Below, in pieces: positions 11,172 through 21,880 of a stretch of DNA of 64,000 nt. The DNA lies in assembly GCA_022495995.1 (NCBI GenBank), contig JAFEMH010000524.1, positions 124,001 to 188,000 on the forward strand, in the 5' to 3' direction. The position numbers and the translations under genes are program-made. Source of the stretch: Adenophora triphylla var. japonica (taxonomy: Eukaryota; Streptophyta; Magnoliopsida; Asterales; Campanulaceae). The number at the start of each line of letters is the position of its first letter. The stretch's first letter is position 1. A model generated the notes under the pieces. It was not told the origin of the DNA, ran no database searches, and was given only the letters and a program-made list of their open reading frames with translations.

Positions 11172-11831
11172 CCCCTCTCTCTCCCTCTGGTGTGCGTATA
11201 TGTGTGTGCATGCACATAAATGTTATATATATAGCTTGCTAGTGATTCTTTTTATGTTACATTGAACTAACATATACGAAAAAACTTGCCTGCAGTGTTT
11301 GTGAATGGAAGGTTTTGCAAAGATCCAAAGCTTGCCAAGGCGGAAGATTTTTTCTTGTCTGGCCTCCACATTCCCGGAAACACAACAAATTTAGTCGGGT
11401 CAAATGTTACTGCAGTAAATGTTGCTCAAATTCCAGGTTTGAACACTCTTGGTATCTCTTTAGTTCGTATTGACTACGCTCCATATGGCCAGAATGCACC
11501 CCATACCCATCCTAGGGCAAGTGAGATCCTATTCGTAGTGGAGGGTACCTTATATGTTGGCTTTGTTACCTCTAATACTGACAACCGTCTCATTAGTAAG
11601 ATTTTACATGTGGGAGATGTATTTGTGTTTCCGGAGGGTCTTATACATTTTCAAATGAACGTGGGAAATGCAAATGCGGTTGCCTTCGCTGGTCTCAGCA
11701 GCCAAAACCCTGGGGTGATTACCATTGCAAATGCAGTATTTGGATCAAATCCACCAATTTCTGATGATGTTCTCACTAGAGCTTTCCAGTTAGACAAAAA
11801 CACAGTTGACCGTCTTCAAGGGATATTCTAG
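10993..11831 (+). CDS. Germin-like protein gene, copy 1 (two exons)
   Basis: Exon 1 is 10993-11113 and exon 2 is 11296-11831, with a 182-bp intron (GTACGT to CTGCAG, phase 1); 218 residues, the usual germin-like length. Residues 1-22 form a hydrophobic signal peptide, so secretion to the cell wall is expected. The family's disulfide cysteines are C31 and C48. The cupin boxes are [15 protein letters not shown] and [13 protein letters not shown], giving metal ligands H110, H112, E117 and H158. N-glycosylation sequons lie at N69 and N77. The family are manganese-binding hexameric cupins, some with oxalate oxidase or superoxide dismutase activity; the substrate here cannot be read from sequence. 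The start codon follows a TATA box at proper spacing and opens the signal peptide. The spliced frame is intact, and all three copies encode the same protein. One silent change separates copy 1 from the others (Thr8 ACT versus ACC). Confidence 0.93.
11121..11170. repeat. CT microsatellite in GLP intron, copy 1
   Basis: An uninterrupted CT run in the intron just after the splice donor, followed by a C-run. Copies 2 and 3 have a shorter CT tract interrupted by CACACACA and a longer C-run. The pyrimidine tract extends open frames but lies between good splice sites. Confidence 0.9.
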
Positions 11832-12059
11832 AGGCTGGAGTGTAAGCCAATAACATCTCTAGAAATGTTATTAAGCACTTTTATTACCTACTAGCTGATG
11901 AGCTGGAAGTTGTTTTAGTTTGTTAATAAGAGGCAGATTATATCACCCTCTTCTTGTTGTTGTTACAATATTTTATAATAATTGATTTCGGTTTGCAAGT
12001 ATTCTCTATTTCATCACAAACTGATCTTGTTATATATTTTTTATTTTGTGTGCTGCTCG

Positions 12060-12065
12060 AATAAA
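12060..12065 (+). terminator. Candidate polyadenylation signal, GLP copy 1
   Basis: AATAAA occurs about 230 bases after the stop codon. The same hexamer is at 35737-35742 and 59399-59404. Confidence 0.45.
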
Positions 12066-12119
12066 ATGTAAAATAGATTGGTGATATTTCAATAATTTGT
12101 TCAGAATGGCATACAACCA

Positions 12120-12630
12120 GCTTCAAAAATCAGATTAGCAGGCCTATTTTGGCAATATATCCAATTGTCCAGCGTCTGTATTGCTCAAACTATTCGCCAA
12201 CCTAAACTTTTCGGCAAAGAGAACAACTGTTTTCTGCACAGAAAATGTTGGTAATTTCCCTTGGCAGATTATAAGATCCGGCTCTGTGCCATTCTCTACA
12301 AAGGACAGCAGAACAATTATCTCGAAAAAGTTACCAAACGCAGCATGAAATCACAATATTAGAGAAGCAAAATGTATGGCAAGAACTGAGTAGCTTAAAA
12401 GAAAAATATAACAGTCATGGCAAACTGAATGACATATTTGTGGAGAGACTCTTACAGTTTCCTTTCTGGCGTATCTAAAAAAGTGTGACATTTTTAATAA
12501 GGAATCTGTCTTGGTACAATTCTATCATAATACAAGTAATGTACAAACAAATGAAGATTTATTTTTCAAATGCTTAATGAGTCAACTGCAATACTTATTA
12601 TGGGACAAGTATATTAATTTCATGTAGAGG
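12120..12630 (+). pseudogene. Unidentified broken coding-like fragment downstream of GLP, copy 1
   Basis: The plus strand carries coding-like sequence in broken frames, with FANLNFSAKRTTVFCTEN, then LEKQNVWQELSSLKEKYN and VERLLQFPFWRI. The pieces are interrupted differently in each copy. Copy 3 (59520-59816) is open through the first half because it has one A fewer in a run near 59663. Copy 2 (36117-36305) is open through the second half (LVQFYHNTSNVQTNED). I do not recognise the family. The shared structure suggests a decayed exon already dead before the duplications. Confidence 0.35.
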
Positions 12631-12805
12631 GATAGCAGTGAAACTCCATGCTAAGAATTATCAAGAAGCCATCAAGCTTGTAACATATGGCCTCTATGTT
12701 ATCTCCATTTTTTGGGATGCTTTCTTTAGGGAATATATTTATAAGTAAACAATCTAATAAATTCAAATGAATTTCTTTAACTTGTGTACTAAGTCAAAAT
12801 AATTA

Positions 12806-13256
12806 CTCCATCCGTCCCAAAATAATGACCAAAATTTTTCAAATATATACTATAGTATCTTAAAGTCGGTGAAAAGGCCTCAGGGAGTGCCACGTCGTGC
12901 ATTCTAATAATTCTTTGAATTTTCATGCTTACAAGTGAGATAATCTTTCAAATTATTGTGACACTTTGAATTATACGTATTAGTTGATACATTTCATCGA
13001 TAAATATATGTAATCAAATGGATAAATATAATAGATTAATATTACCTACAATAGAGAATTCAAATAATTCTAATTAATGTACTAATACTAACAATATAAA
13101 GAATAATTAAGTATATTAAAAATACTTCTATCTTTACTCTATAGAATATATGATTAGTATTATAGAAAAGATCTTATAGCTAATAGTGGCATGCGAAATA
13201 GAAGAGACTCAAAAGTTAAAGAGTCACATATGATAAAAATTTGTGTACTTTGGGAT
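12806..13256. mobile_element. Stowaway-like MITE relic, copy 1
   Basis: CTCCATCCGTCCCAAAATAA, preceded by TA, matches the terminal inverted repeat of Tc1/mariner-type Stowaway MITEs (CTCCRTCCGTCCC). The expected opposite end is degraded; a TACTTTGGGA remnant at 13247-13255 may be what is left. The interior is AT-rich and noncoding. Also present from 36484 and 60144. Confidence 0.45.
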
Positions 13257-13745
13257 ATCCATTTGTGGATTAAACACAATTGCTAGATTTTCTTCTCTCT
13301 CCAATAAAGCTTCGTCTCTTTTCCTACATGATTTTGTTATTCCTTTTGGTTTTTCATCAAATCAATATGAAGAAATTGCCCCTCTTGACCTAGCCAAGGT
13401 GAAGTTTTTCAAATTTCTTGACCGTGAAAATATTTTCGACTTGATTTGTAGTGGTGGATTTGTGTTATTTGAATTGTATTTTGATACTATTTTTGCATTG
13501 ATTTTTTATATCAGTTTTTCTTTATCTATGATTGTTTCATGGAATCTAATTTAGGACAAGTTACTTCACAATATAGAATTCACATGGGTCATACATGTTT
13601 GTTCTTCTTCCTTTATTGTTTTATAGCATGAAAAAGATTATGATTTTATTCATTTTTGGAAGGTGATGTTGGTTTTGTTTTAAGGTGGTTGCAAGATTGG
13701 TATAATGGTTGACTATTTTCATATTATATGGTATCCATTTGTTAC
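13257..13745. other. AT-rich spacer, no gene
   Basis: A short hydrophobic open frame crosses 13243-13554 but has no recognisable motif, and copy 3 carries an 11-base deletion inside it. Considered noncoding. Confidence 0.5.
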
Positions 13746-14663
13746 TGTTAGAAAATTATAACGAAAATTCGAAAAGGCTTTCTTTTTGGAAATAACTGAA
13801 AAATAACAAAACCGGGGAAATAAATAAAAACCGAAAAAACTGAATTAAACCGGGAATGCAGAGAGTCGAGGCTTGTGTTAGACACAATCTCCGTAAGAAG
13901 TAATTACCCCGCACTGGTGCTAACGGTTACTGATATTCTTCTCGTAAGATGCAACGACTTTAACTGTCGTTAATAGGAGCACTCCAAATTAACGACTTCG
14001 GCGAACAAATATAAGTATTTGGAACTTCTTGACTTGAAAGGAATTTTATGCTTCAATATGCTCTACTAGGCTATTGGATTTTTGATGACTGAATGAATGA
14101 ATGAAATTGTCAAACTAGGGGGGGCTATTTGTAGTTAATGAAGAGTTAAGGTGCCTCTTTGGAATAACCACTATTGGTACCCGGTGGAATCCCAGTCGTC
14201 GGATTAGATCAAATTGTAGGGAGGAGATATGCCGGAGCAACCTGCCCATCCGACCCGCCCATTCGAAGAGGCGCGGGTCGTGCCTTATCCGATCCATGAT
14301 CGCCGAATGGGCACGGACCAAGTTCAGTGAACCTGACCTTCCCATACTGGCGTCCTAATCCAATCGGGCCTAGGTCCATGCCACCGGCCCACTACCAACG
14401 GGATTGGCCAAGTCGAACCACCATCCACACCTAGACTGAACCAAGCCCAAGCCGCCCGAACCGAACCACTTAGCCTCGGCCTGGACCGCCATCGATCCTA
14501 TCTTCGTCAAAAGATTAAGGCTCCACAACTCCCAGCGACCGATGCGTATGTGCGAAGTACAAAGTGTGCGCCTCAAAACGCACATTGCGACCTTCGCAGC
14601 TTGGCGCGTTTCACGGTTGTGGTGCAAATTGAGCTATTGTAAAACTGGCACAATTGGGCTACT
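13746..14663 (-). repeat. Copia 3' LTR, distal segment, copy 1
   Basis: This begins TGTTAGAAAATTATAACG, matching the inner end of the Copia 5' LTR at 28176, and continues to the Athila insertion point. The rest of this LTR is at 24167-24518, ending TTCCAACA next to a purine-rich tract on the minus strand. The reconstructed LTR is about 1.27 kb. Confidence 0.8.
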
Positions 14664-15275
14664 TGATGTGGTGGATTTTGTATACACTATTTCCCTAATT
14701 TTCTAGACATTTTATTATTATTTTGATGTAAGTTAGATTAGTTTTGATGTAATTGGGGCTTTATTTTCCAGTTGAGCTTTTATTGTAATCCGGGAGTAAA
14801 ATATTTGTATTTAGTAGTTATTTTTTCGGATGTAATTTTGGTGCTTCAAAGTTATGCTTCGAGCATAAAAATTAGTAAAGTCAAAAGTCAACCGAAGCGG
14901 AGGAGAGAGTCAGACTGCAAATTTATGGAAGCTGAGGTGCTGTTCTGCGTTATTGAAAAGTTCAGGAATGAATGTGAAGAAGTAAAAGATCATAGGGCCA
15001 AATTGCCAAAGGTTGGAATTTCAGGGATTAAATGCAAAATCAAAGAAGTTGGAAAATTGGGCATTCACGTGAAGAGGACAATGCATTGACTAGTGTTGAC
15101 CAAGGAGGATTAATTGAGGAGTGGATTTTCGAAACTAAATCTATTCATTTAAGCTAAACAATTAAAGTTTCCAAAATCAAAGCCAATACATTGACTGACA
15201 TGGAAATTGAAGGCGGTTTGACCGAGGCAATTGAAGGCTTGGCATGCGTTGGAATTGAGGAGGATTATTATTAGG

Positions 15276-15329
<54 letters not shown>

Positions 15330-16216
15330 TTGTTTCCTTTTCTTTTTAGTTTTCTTATAGGTTTATTATTATTAGTTGGGACAAGTATAAATACTTGTTT
15401 CAACTACAGTTTTAGGGTAGACTTTTTATTATTTTTTCTAGAGAGAATTTACAGCTTTTATGGAGAACTAAACTCTTTGCTTCGGATTTGAATCCTGAAC
15501 CGTTTGTTTAATTCAATTGAGGTATCGATTTTTTTATTTCTGAATCCCTATTCATAGTTTTACTTGTTTTAATTGATAAATCGTTTCTAAGGTTTTGAGA
15601 TTTGATCACCCTCTTTTTCCTTGTAATTGATTTAATGCTAGTTTAATCTTAAGTCTGTGTCAGATTATGATTTTTCACAAGTAGCATCTTTGAGATTTAT
15701 GCACGTGTCATGGTAAATTAAAAAGGCGGTAAAACTAGGTTTTGATCTATTTGAAAAAGAATAGTGAAATTCTTGATCTTAATTTCTTAAAGCTTCATCA
15801 ATCAATATTGTGAATCTAGACTGTGGTCGCTTAGGTTTAGGTATTGATTAGGAGAATAGGTGAGTGTGTAACGGCTTATAACCATTAATAAGAAAGAAAT
15901 AGGGATTGAAATATATTCCGGATCAAGTGAATAGGGAGGAAGGGAAAAAAATTGTGCCAATGATATTGAATTGATAAACGGGGACGGAGACAAATCTGAA
16001 GTGCTTCCTGTTAATTGTTTTACAACATAGTTTTCTTAATTTCTGTTTAGGAATTTAATTAAAATCAAACAAACCCCCCAATCTTGTCAAGTGACAATTG
16101 TGCAATCGAATAACCGTTCTTCAGTGGATCGACCCTGGACTTGTCCTAGCTGCAGTTTTTGTAGCCGAGTATAGTCTTGGTAATTAATTTGTAGGCGTGC
16201 GACTTTAGACCTATCA
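14664..16216 (+). repeat. Athila-like 5' LTR
   Basis: 1553 bp, TG...CA. It carries an ATT microsatellite at about 15277-15329. It is highly similar to 22621-24161, with scattered substitutions including private changes near 14990 and 15830. Confidence 0.92.
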
Positions 16217-16221
16217 AATTT

Positions 16222-16239
16222 TGGCGCCGTTGCCGGGGA
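16222..16239 (+). other. Athila primer-binding site
   Basis: TGGCGCCGTTGCCGGGGA, five bases after the LTR end, is complementary to the 3' end of plant tRNA-Asp, the primer used by Athila-type elements. Confidence 0.85.
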
Positions 16240-16445
16240 ACGGTGTTTATTTGTTTGCACTCTTATTCTTTTTCTTTATCTATTTCTTTTTTTTTTGTTT
16301 CCTGTTTAGTGAGCTTTATTATAATTGTCATCTTGTGGTGTGGAACCTTTTATGGTCCGCACTGCTCGCTAATCAGTTTGCTTGTCCCTTTGTTCCCGAA
16401 ATTGAAAGATATTTTAGGTACAGAAGAAATTTGCAGCGGGACAAG

Positions 16446-17351
16446 ATGAATAACAATAACGGTAGGGCTGATAACGATCTGGAAGTTGTGAATAATGGGG
16501 GTAATGGAAGAGGCAACAATAACCCACCTCCCCCACCTCGGACATTGAGGCAAAGGATTGCTCCGAACTGGAATGAACAACCGCAAGCAGTGTTATTTCC
16601 TGATTTACCGGCTGGGGTTACTTTTGAATTGAAGCCGGGGTTGTTGAACTAGTTGCCCCATTTTAATGGGATACCAGGGGAGAATCCGAATCAACACATT
16701 GCTCAGTTTGTGCAGATTTGCAAGAGTATGAGACCGGCTGCATTGCCTCTTGAGCAGTTATTACTGAGGGCGTTTTCCTTTACTCTTAAGGATAACGCGA
16801 ATACATGGTACTATCACCTGCCACCCAACAGCATTACATCTTGGCAGGAATTGAAGGAGGTATTCCTTGATGAGTTCTTCCCTCCAGATTAGATCAATGT
16901 CATGAAGAGGGATATCAGCAACATGGAGTAGTGGTCCGATGAATCATTATATGACTATCACAACCGGTTCTACAAGCTCTGCAGAAGCTGTCCGTATCAT
17001 GGCTTTGATGATGAGCAACTTATTGTTTACTTCTATGGGGGATTGACTGTGCAGGACAAACGGTGGGTGGATTCTGCTTGTGGAGGTAGCATTCTGAACA
17101 AAACTACCAGGGATGCAGAGCAATTAATAGAAGAATTGGCCAAGAGCACAAGGACGCATGGAAGGAGGTCTAGTGTTATACAAGTCAGTGCAGCAGGATC
17201 GGGTGATACAACGAGTGATTTGAAGACTGAGCTGGCAGATGTTAAAAGTCTGTTGAAGACATTGGTTTTGGGTCAACAACCTCATCCCTGCAGTATATGT
17301 GGTGATGTGACTCACCCGACTGATTCTTGTCCTACTCTTCTGCATGCATGA
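16446..17351 (+). pseudogene. Athila-like gag with in-frame stops
   Basis: The frame from ATG 16446 starts with an Asn/Gly/Pro-rich leader, followed by LPHFNGIPGENPNQHIAQF and NANTWYYHLPPNSITSWQEL. These match the retrotransposon gag core (PF03732 type) of Athila elements. The same frame continues with DESLYDYHNRFYKLCRSCPY and a cysteine-containing CSICGDVTHPTDSC knuckle-like end. TAG codons interrupt it near 16650, 16891 and 16929. Gag would form the particle shell; here it is inactive. Confidence 0.8.
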
Positions 17352-18839
17352 GGTGGTAGATGTTAATGCTATAGGATTCAATCACCGGGTCGAGGCCACC
17401 GCATTTCAATTACAACGTCGCGAATAATGTTCATCCGAACCTTAGGTATGGTCCACCACAGTGGTCAACAAGGTTTCAGCAAGCTGCTCAATAATCGCAG
17501 GGGTTTCAAACAGGTTCGCAGCCTGTGGAAATCAATATAATCGCACAGAGCACCTGTTGGACAAAGAGAAGCAGCAGCAGGACAGCTTCATGCAGGACAT
17601 GGTCCTGGCCACTAGCGCAGAGCATGTCTATTATGAATGGAAACTTCCAGTTAGCCCAAATAGGAGACTAAATCGAGCATCGCAATTTAGAGAGGCAAGT
17701 GAGTCGATTGCAGAGGTCGTGGTAAAAATAGAAGCTAGAGAAGCAAGAAAGACTCGTGCAACCCCAAAGCGCATCGTTAGCGCAAAGATATGTGAGGCGG
17801 AAGAAGAAAGTTGATGGACAGATGGTGCCGATAGAGCCTGAACCGAAGATTGAAAAGAGTATTGAGCCAGAGTTGGAGGTAGAGAAGAAGGTGGAAGAGA
17901 AAAACCCCGAAGAGAAGTATATTCCACCCGTATTTCCTGTTTATGAGCATGTCCCTCCGTTTCCGTATGCATTTAGGGAGGACAGAAAATCGGAGCCTGA
18001 TAAGGCTATCTTTGACACTTTCAAGAGGCTCGAGGTAAATATTCTGTTTCTAGATCTTCTCCAATCGCCCGAGGTATGCAAAGTTTTTGAAAGAGTTATG
18101 CACTATGAAGAGGAATCAGAAGGAGCGGAGTCAGAAAAAGGTAAAAATTTTGGAGCATGTATCCGCAGTTTATCAGAAAAAGATGCCAAAGAAGTGTAGT
18201 GACCCTGGTATGTTTGTAATTCCTGTTTCGTTTGGAGGGAGTAATTTTCATAGAGCCATGCTTGATTTGGGGGCTTCAATTAATGTTATGCCTTATGCAT
18301 TATTTGAAAAACTTAAGTTGGGTAAGTTGGAAGACACTAGGGTGGTTATACAGTTGGCGGATAAGTCCAACGCGTACCCCAAGGGGGTAGTGAGAGATGT
18401 TGAAGTCCGGGTTGGTGACTTGATTTTTTCGACAGATTTTTATGTGCTTGAGATGGAGATGGATTCTGAGGCTCCCATTTTGTTGGGGAGGCCATTTATG
18501 TCTACTTCTGAAACTAAGCTTGATGTGTCAAAGGGCTCTTTAACCATGGAGTTTGATGGGAAAGTGGTGAGTTTTAATGCGTTTGGTGAAAAGACCCTTC
18601 CCAAGAATGTGCGCAAGGTTTGTGCCATGGATTTGAGTGAGCCAATTATCAAAAATGGGGAAAAGGTAGAGAATGATGACGTTGAGTCTCCAAAAGTGAA
18701 GCCGGAGAAAAATGAGAAAGGAGAGCCACCAAGGGAGAGAAAGAAAGTGAAGTCGAAAAAGGAAAAGCTAAAATGGTCTCCAACGGGGAGGCATGTCATT
18801 AAACCGAATCATCTTGTAGAGGTAACTCAAAAAGATTAA
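17352..18839 (+). pseudogene. Athila-like gag C-terminus and aspartic protease, frameshifted
   Basis: One frame (17756-18199) gives an E/K/P-rich region ending in PPVFPVYEHVPPFPYAF and FDTFKRLEVNILFLDLLQSP, typical of the Athila gag-protease linker. A frame change near 18120 leads into 18087-18839 with DPGMFVIPVSFGG and the protease active site LDLGASINVMP (catalytic Asp codon at 18264), then ILLGRPFMSTS. Retropepsins of this lineage have DLGAS rather than DTGAS. After the protease a K/E-rich tail ends at 18839 with no reverse transcriptase following. Confidence 0.8.
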
Positions 18840-19145
18840 TTTCATCCCCCTTATATTGATGAGTCCCGTGTTTGTGGGGCCACCCGTCCCATAACTTAGT
18901 TTAGTTGGAGTATGCTATGCCGGGGGCATTAAACCCGGCATTTGGTCTAGCTAAAGACGGTAAAGAAGGGCGGCTTACCAGGAGGCAACCCGGGATTTTC
19001 ATTTCGTTGTTATTTTGGTTATTTTATAATTTTATTTTGTTTAGAATTGGTGCTACTAAAGGTATTTTTGTTTTGTGGTGTTGTGCAGGAAAGAGCATGG
19101 GAGAGGAGCAAAAACGACTGTGGCCTAGTTCTTTTCAAAAAAAAA
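18840..19145 (+). other. Athila 3'-type noncoding segment
   Basis: No ORF of note. GGCTTACCAGGAGGCAACCC near 18970 resembles the conserved tract found after the polyprotein in Athila/Tat elements, implying that the whole reverse transcriptase-integrase region was deleted between about 18840 and 18900. Confidence 0.45.
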
Positions 19146-19385
19146 TAATAATAAAAAATTGGAGCCACTGGAATTTGGGAGCGTCAGTTCCAAAAGTGGG
19201 GGAGCACCGGCTCCCAATTACTTAAAAAAAATGTTGAGTTTCTGGAAGAAGGGAGCGTCGGCTCCCAAAAGTGGCGGAGCACCTGCTCCCAAGTACTCAA
19301 AAACGGAGGCAAGTTTCTGGAAAGTGAGAGCGTCGACTCCCAAAAATGGGGGAGCGTCCGCTCCCTATTCTCAGAAAGTGGGCAT
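19146..19385 (+). repeat. Three tandem ~80-bp GGGAGCGTCGGCTCCCA repeats
   Basis: Three imperfect units each contain GGGAGCGTCGGCTCCCAAAA followed by GTGGGGGAGCACCGGCTCCC. Each unit thus holds two GGAGC/GCTCC inverted pairs that could form hairpins in the RNA. Their place in the element has no known function. Confidence 0.7.
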
Positions 19386-19424
19386 TTAGAAAAAAAAAAA
19401 AACCAAAAATCAAAATCCCCTTAT

Positions 19425-19790
19425 TTCCCCACCTCCTTCTTCCTCCTTTTTCCCTCACTACTCACGTCTCCTCTCTCTCAGCCACCACCATGGCCATCGC
19501 CCCCCCCCCCCACACCTTTTCATCTTCTTCTTCTTCTTCCATTCCCCCCCTTCTTCTTAAACCGCCACTCATTCCCCTTCCCATAGCCAAATTCGGCCAT
19601 ACCCTCCCCCTACTTTCTCTCTCTAAAAATTTCATCAATTACTCCCATTAAAACCCGAATTGCACCTATACACCGCCTTCCCCATAAAATCCGACCCCAT
19701 ACACACCACATTCAGCCTCAATTTCATCCATGGTGCAAGAATTAAAAAAACTTAAGAAGGTCTTTCGTCTCCGATCCCAAGTGAGTATTC
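19425..19790 (+). pseudogene. Possible captured first exon (transit-peptide-like), unidentified
   Basis: A pyrimidine-rich leader (CTCCTCTCTCTCAG) precedes ATG at 19490 in a good context (ACCACCATGGC). The frame encodes a Ser/Pro-rich start (MAIAPPPHTFSSSSSSSIPP) and stops after about 53 codons. A donor-like AAGTGAGT follows at about 19778. It looks like a 5' UTR plus plastid-targeting N-terminus taken from a host gene, but I cannot name it. Confidence 0.3.
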
Positions 19791-19875
19791 TCCTTCTTTA
19801 AAAACTTGAAATTAAATTCTTTTCTACTTCAGAGAAGGAGGTTTGACATTCCCTGAGATGTTTTTTCTTTCCAGT

Positions 19876-20200
19876 TTAAACTTGTCTGTATCCCTCAGCT
19901 TTTGTTGACCAGTCTAATTCTGTAGTGAGATTGTCGACTTGATTTTCAAGCTTCCGACATAGGCTTTCATAGTCAAATTCTTCTTTCAGCTTTACCATGT
20001 TTACCACTTTCATGGCCCTTTGTCCAAACATTACGGTGCTTGTGGTTTCTGCATGATGTCGAGAAGATGGGCCGGTCGTTATTATAAGTGAGGTTCTTGC
20101 AGAGCCTCCAAATGAATCACGAAGCAATCTCGTTAGCTTCGAATCCATAGTTGGTATATGAGGACTGTTTTCAGCAAGTGCATCGAATATGGGTTTATTT
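19876..20200 (-). pseudogene. Captured kinesin motor fragment (ARK/ungrouped kinesin-like)
   Basis: The minus strand reads ALAENSPHIPT, then DSKLTRLLRDSFGGSART, then ETTSTVMFGQRAMKV and KEEFDYESLCRKLE. These are the C-terminal microtubule-binding and nucleotide-sensing parts of a kinesin motor domain (SKLTRLL...FGG...TSTxxFGQRA). They are closest in my memory to plant armadillo-repeat kinesins, which have NALAENSPH and KVENMVKxKEEFDYKSL at these places. The fragment is opposite in strand to the retroelement and covers only about 100 residues. It has no start and is not functional; one conserved Arg before DSK is Met. Confidence 0.8.
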
Positions 20201-20267
20201 TTGAAAAACCTGTTGGAGCTTTGATTTGGAGGTGGAGCCAGGAGTTATGGGATTTGGAAAAGCATTA

Positions 20268-20334
20268 TTGCGAGATGGAATGGTCATAATCACAAATTCA
20301 AGGTGAGTTGGTGTCTCCTAGGGCTGGACATACT
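20268..20334 (+). pseudogene. Captured kelch acyl-CoA-binding protein fragment, 5' part
   Basis: The plus strand reads EMEWS, stop, SQIQGELVSPRAGHT, matching the kelch-repeat region just before the part at 21004. It is separated from its continuation by the hAT-like insertion at 20335-21003 and ends in the 8-bp target duplication. Confidence 0.6.
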
Positions 20335-21003
20335 CAGGGGCGGAGCCAGGAATTGGCCGAGGGGGGGGCAAGATTATACGGGGGTTCGGGGGCAGCGCCC
20401 GCGAAAAAAAAATTTCGGGTCGGACAAGTAAAAAATAGATCGGATCCATGAAATACAATGTATTTTAGTTAACAAAAATGATAAAAGTAAATAATTCAAA
20501 GAACGATTGAAATAATGTTGAAGTATTTAACGCAAACAATTTATTAAAATATATTACTCGTACAAAAAAGAAATTCAAATTTGCTAATTAAACTTGGGAT
20601 AATAGGAAGAAAGACCAAAAACAAAAAAAATGGGAAAAGCCTAACGAATTAATTAAGATTGAAAAAATGTGAGAAAATTAGGAGAAAGAGAAAAACAAAA
20701 CTGTTAAGAGAAAGAGAAAAACAAAACTGTTAAGAGAAAGAATAGCAAAGATGAAAAACAAAATTAATTGAAAATGTAGGTAGCAGGGTTCGAACATGGA
20801 TTTGAAAGGAAACATCAAAGGCTTTAACTTCACCCCTTCTACCGCTGAACCACACCACTCACTAGTGTTAAACTTGAAGTTAATTATATATATACATATA
20901 TAACAAAAATATGGTGGGGGCAAAAAAAAAATTTCCACTGCATTTCCCCCGCTGGGGGGGGGGGGCGAGTGCCCCCACCTGCCCCCCCCTGGATCCGCCC
21001 CTG
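20335..21003. mobile_element. hAT-like MITE (669 bp) inside the captured gene fragment
   Basis: The ends are inverted repeats CAGGGGCGGAGCCAGG and CCTGGATCCGCCCCTG, and the flanks are an exact 8-bp duplication GACATACT (20327-20334, 21004-21011). CAGGG-type termini with 8-bp duplications are characteristic of hAT elements. The interior is AT-rich with no transposase. A G-run near 20955 sits just inside the right end. Confidence 0.85.
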
Positions 21004-21556
21004 GACATACTGGTGTCTCCATTGATGAAAACTGGTATATAGTTGGCGGAGGAGATAATAGAAGTGGTGCCACAGAAACACTTGTATTGGATATGTCTGA
21101 AGTTTGTCTTGTCAGTGTTGACAAGTATAAAAGGATGAGATCCGCTAGCCAGTGTGGGACTCAGTGTATCGTCTGCTTCAGTAGATGGCAAGAAGATTTT
21201 GGTTGCTTTTGGTGGCTACAATGGGAGATATAATAACGAGGTGTTTGTTATGAGACCTAAATCAAAAGGCTCCAAAATTCCGAAGGTCTTACAATCGCCA
21301 GCAGCTGCAGCCGCAGCTGCTTCTGTTTTTGCTGCATATGCCCTTGCCAAATCTGAAAAAATTGGAAGTCAGTGAAGTTGAAGATAGAATTTTCAAGGCT
21401 AATCTGTTGGCTGAAGTAAATGCACTTAAAGAAGGAAAAAAAAATATTGGAGTAGTCACTAGCCGAAGTCAGAGCGGAAAATTTGGCTATGAAGTCAAAA
21501 CATGACGAAACTAATAGCACTCATTCTGAGTTAGTCAAGGAACTGCAGCAAGGTTG
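21004..21556 (+). pseudogene. Captured kelch-type acyl-CoA-binding protein fragment (ACBP4/5-like)
   Basis: The plus strand encodes GHTGVSIDENWYIVGGGDNR and TETLVLDMS. After a frame change it gives VAFGGYNGRYNNEVFVMRP, then QSPAAAAAAASVFAAYALAK. After another change it becomes a coiled-coil-like tail (AEVRAENLAMKSKHDETN, ELVKELQQ). The order kelch blade, Ala-rich linker, coiled coil is that of plant class IV acyl-CoA-binding proteins, which bind acyl-CoA esters in the cytosol. The acyl-CoA-binding domain itself is not present. At least two frameshifts and a stop show this is a nonfunctional captured copy. Confidence 0.82.
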
Positions 21557-21820
21557 GATTTTCAGCTTCCTAATATTTTGTAGACAGTGACAGATTCTAG
21601 TCTCGATCCTCTTGGCGATGCTCGCGTTGATGGTATTATCTTACTTCCTCCTTATGCTTTTGATCTTTATTATGATTTTATTCGTCACACTGAGGGCATT
21701 GTGAGATTGAAGCGTGGGGGAGGAGCTTGATTTATGTTGTAAAGTAATATAAAAAATAAAAATAAAAAATAAAATAAAAATAAATAAAAAAATAAAATAA
21801 TAATAATAATAATAATAATC

Positions 21821-21880
<60 letters not shown>

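Noticed and set aside
10993..11265. Read-through ORF from GLP exon 1 into the CT repeat
   Set aside because: It crosses a canonical splice donor; the spliced product gives a full germin-like protein.
13243..13554. 103-residue hydrophobic ORF, repeated in copies 2 and 3
   Set aside because: No start context or family, and copy 3 has an 11-bp deletion; phenylalanine/isoleucine richness reflects AT-rich DNA.
15149..15491. Poly-isoleucine ORFs (also near 23200, 39560 and 62570)
   Set aside because: ATT microsatellite inside the Athila LTR.
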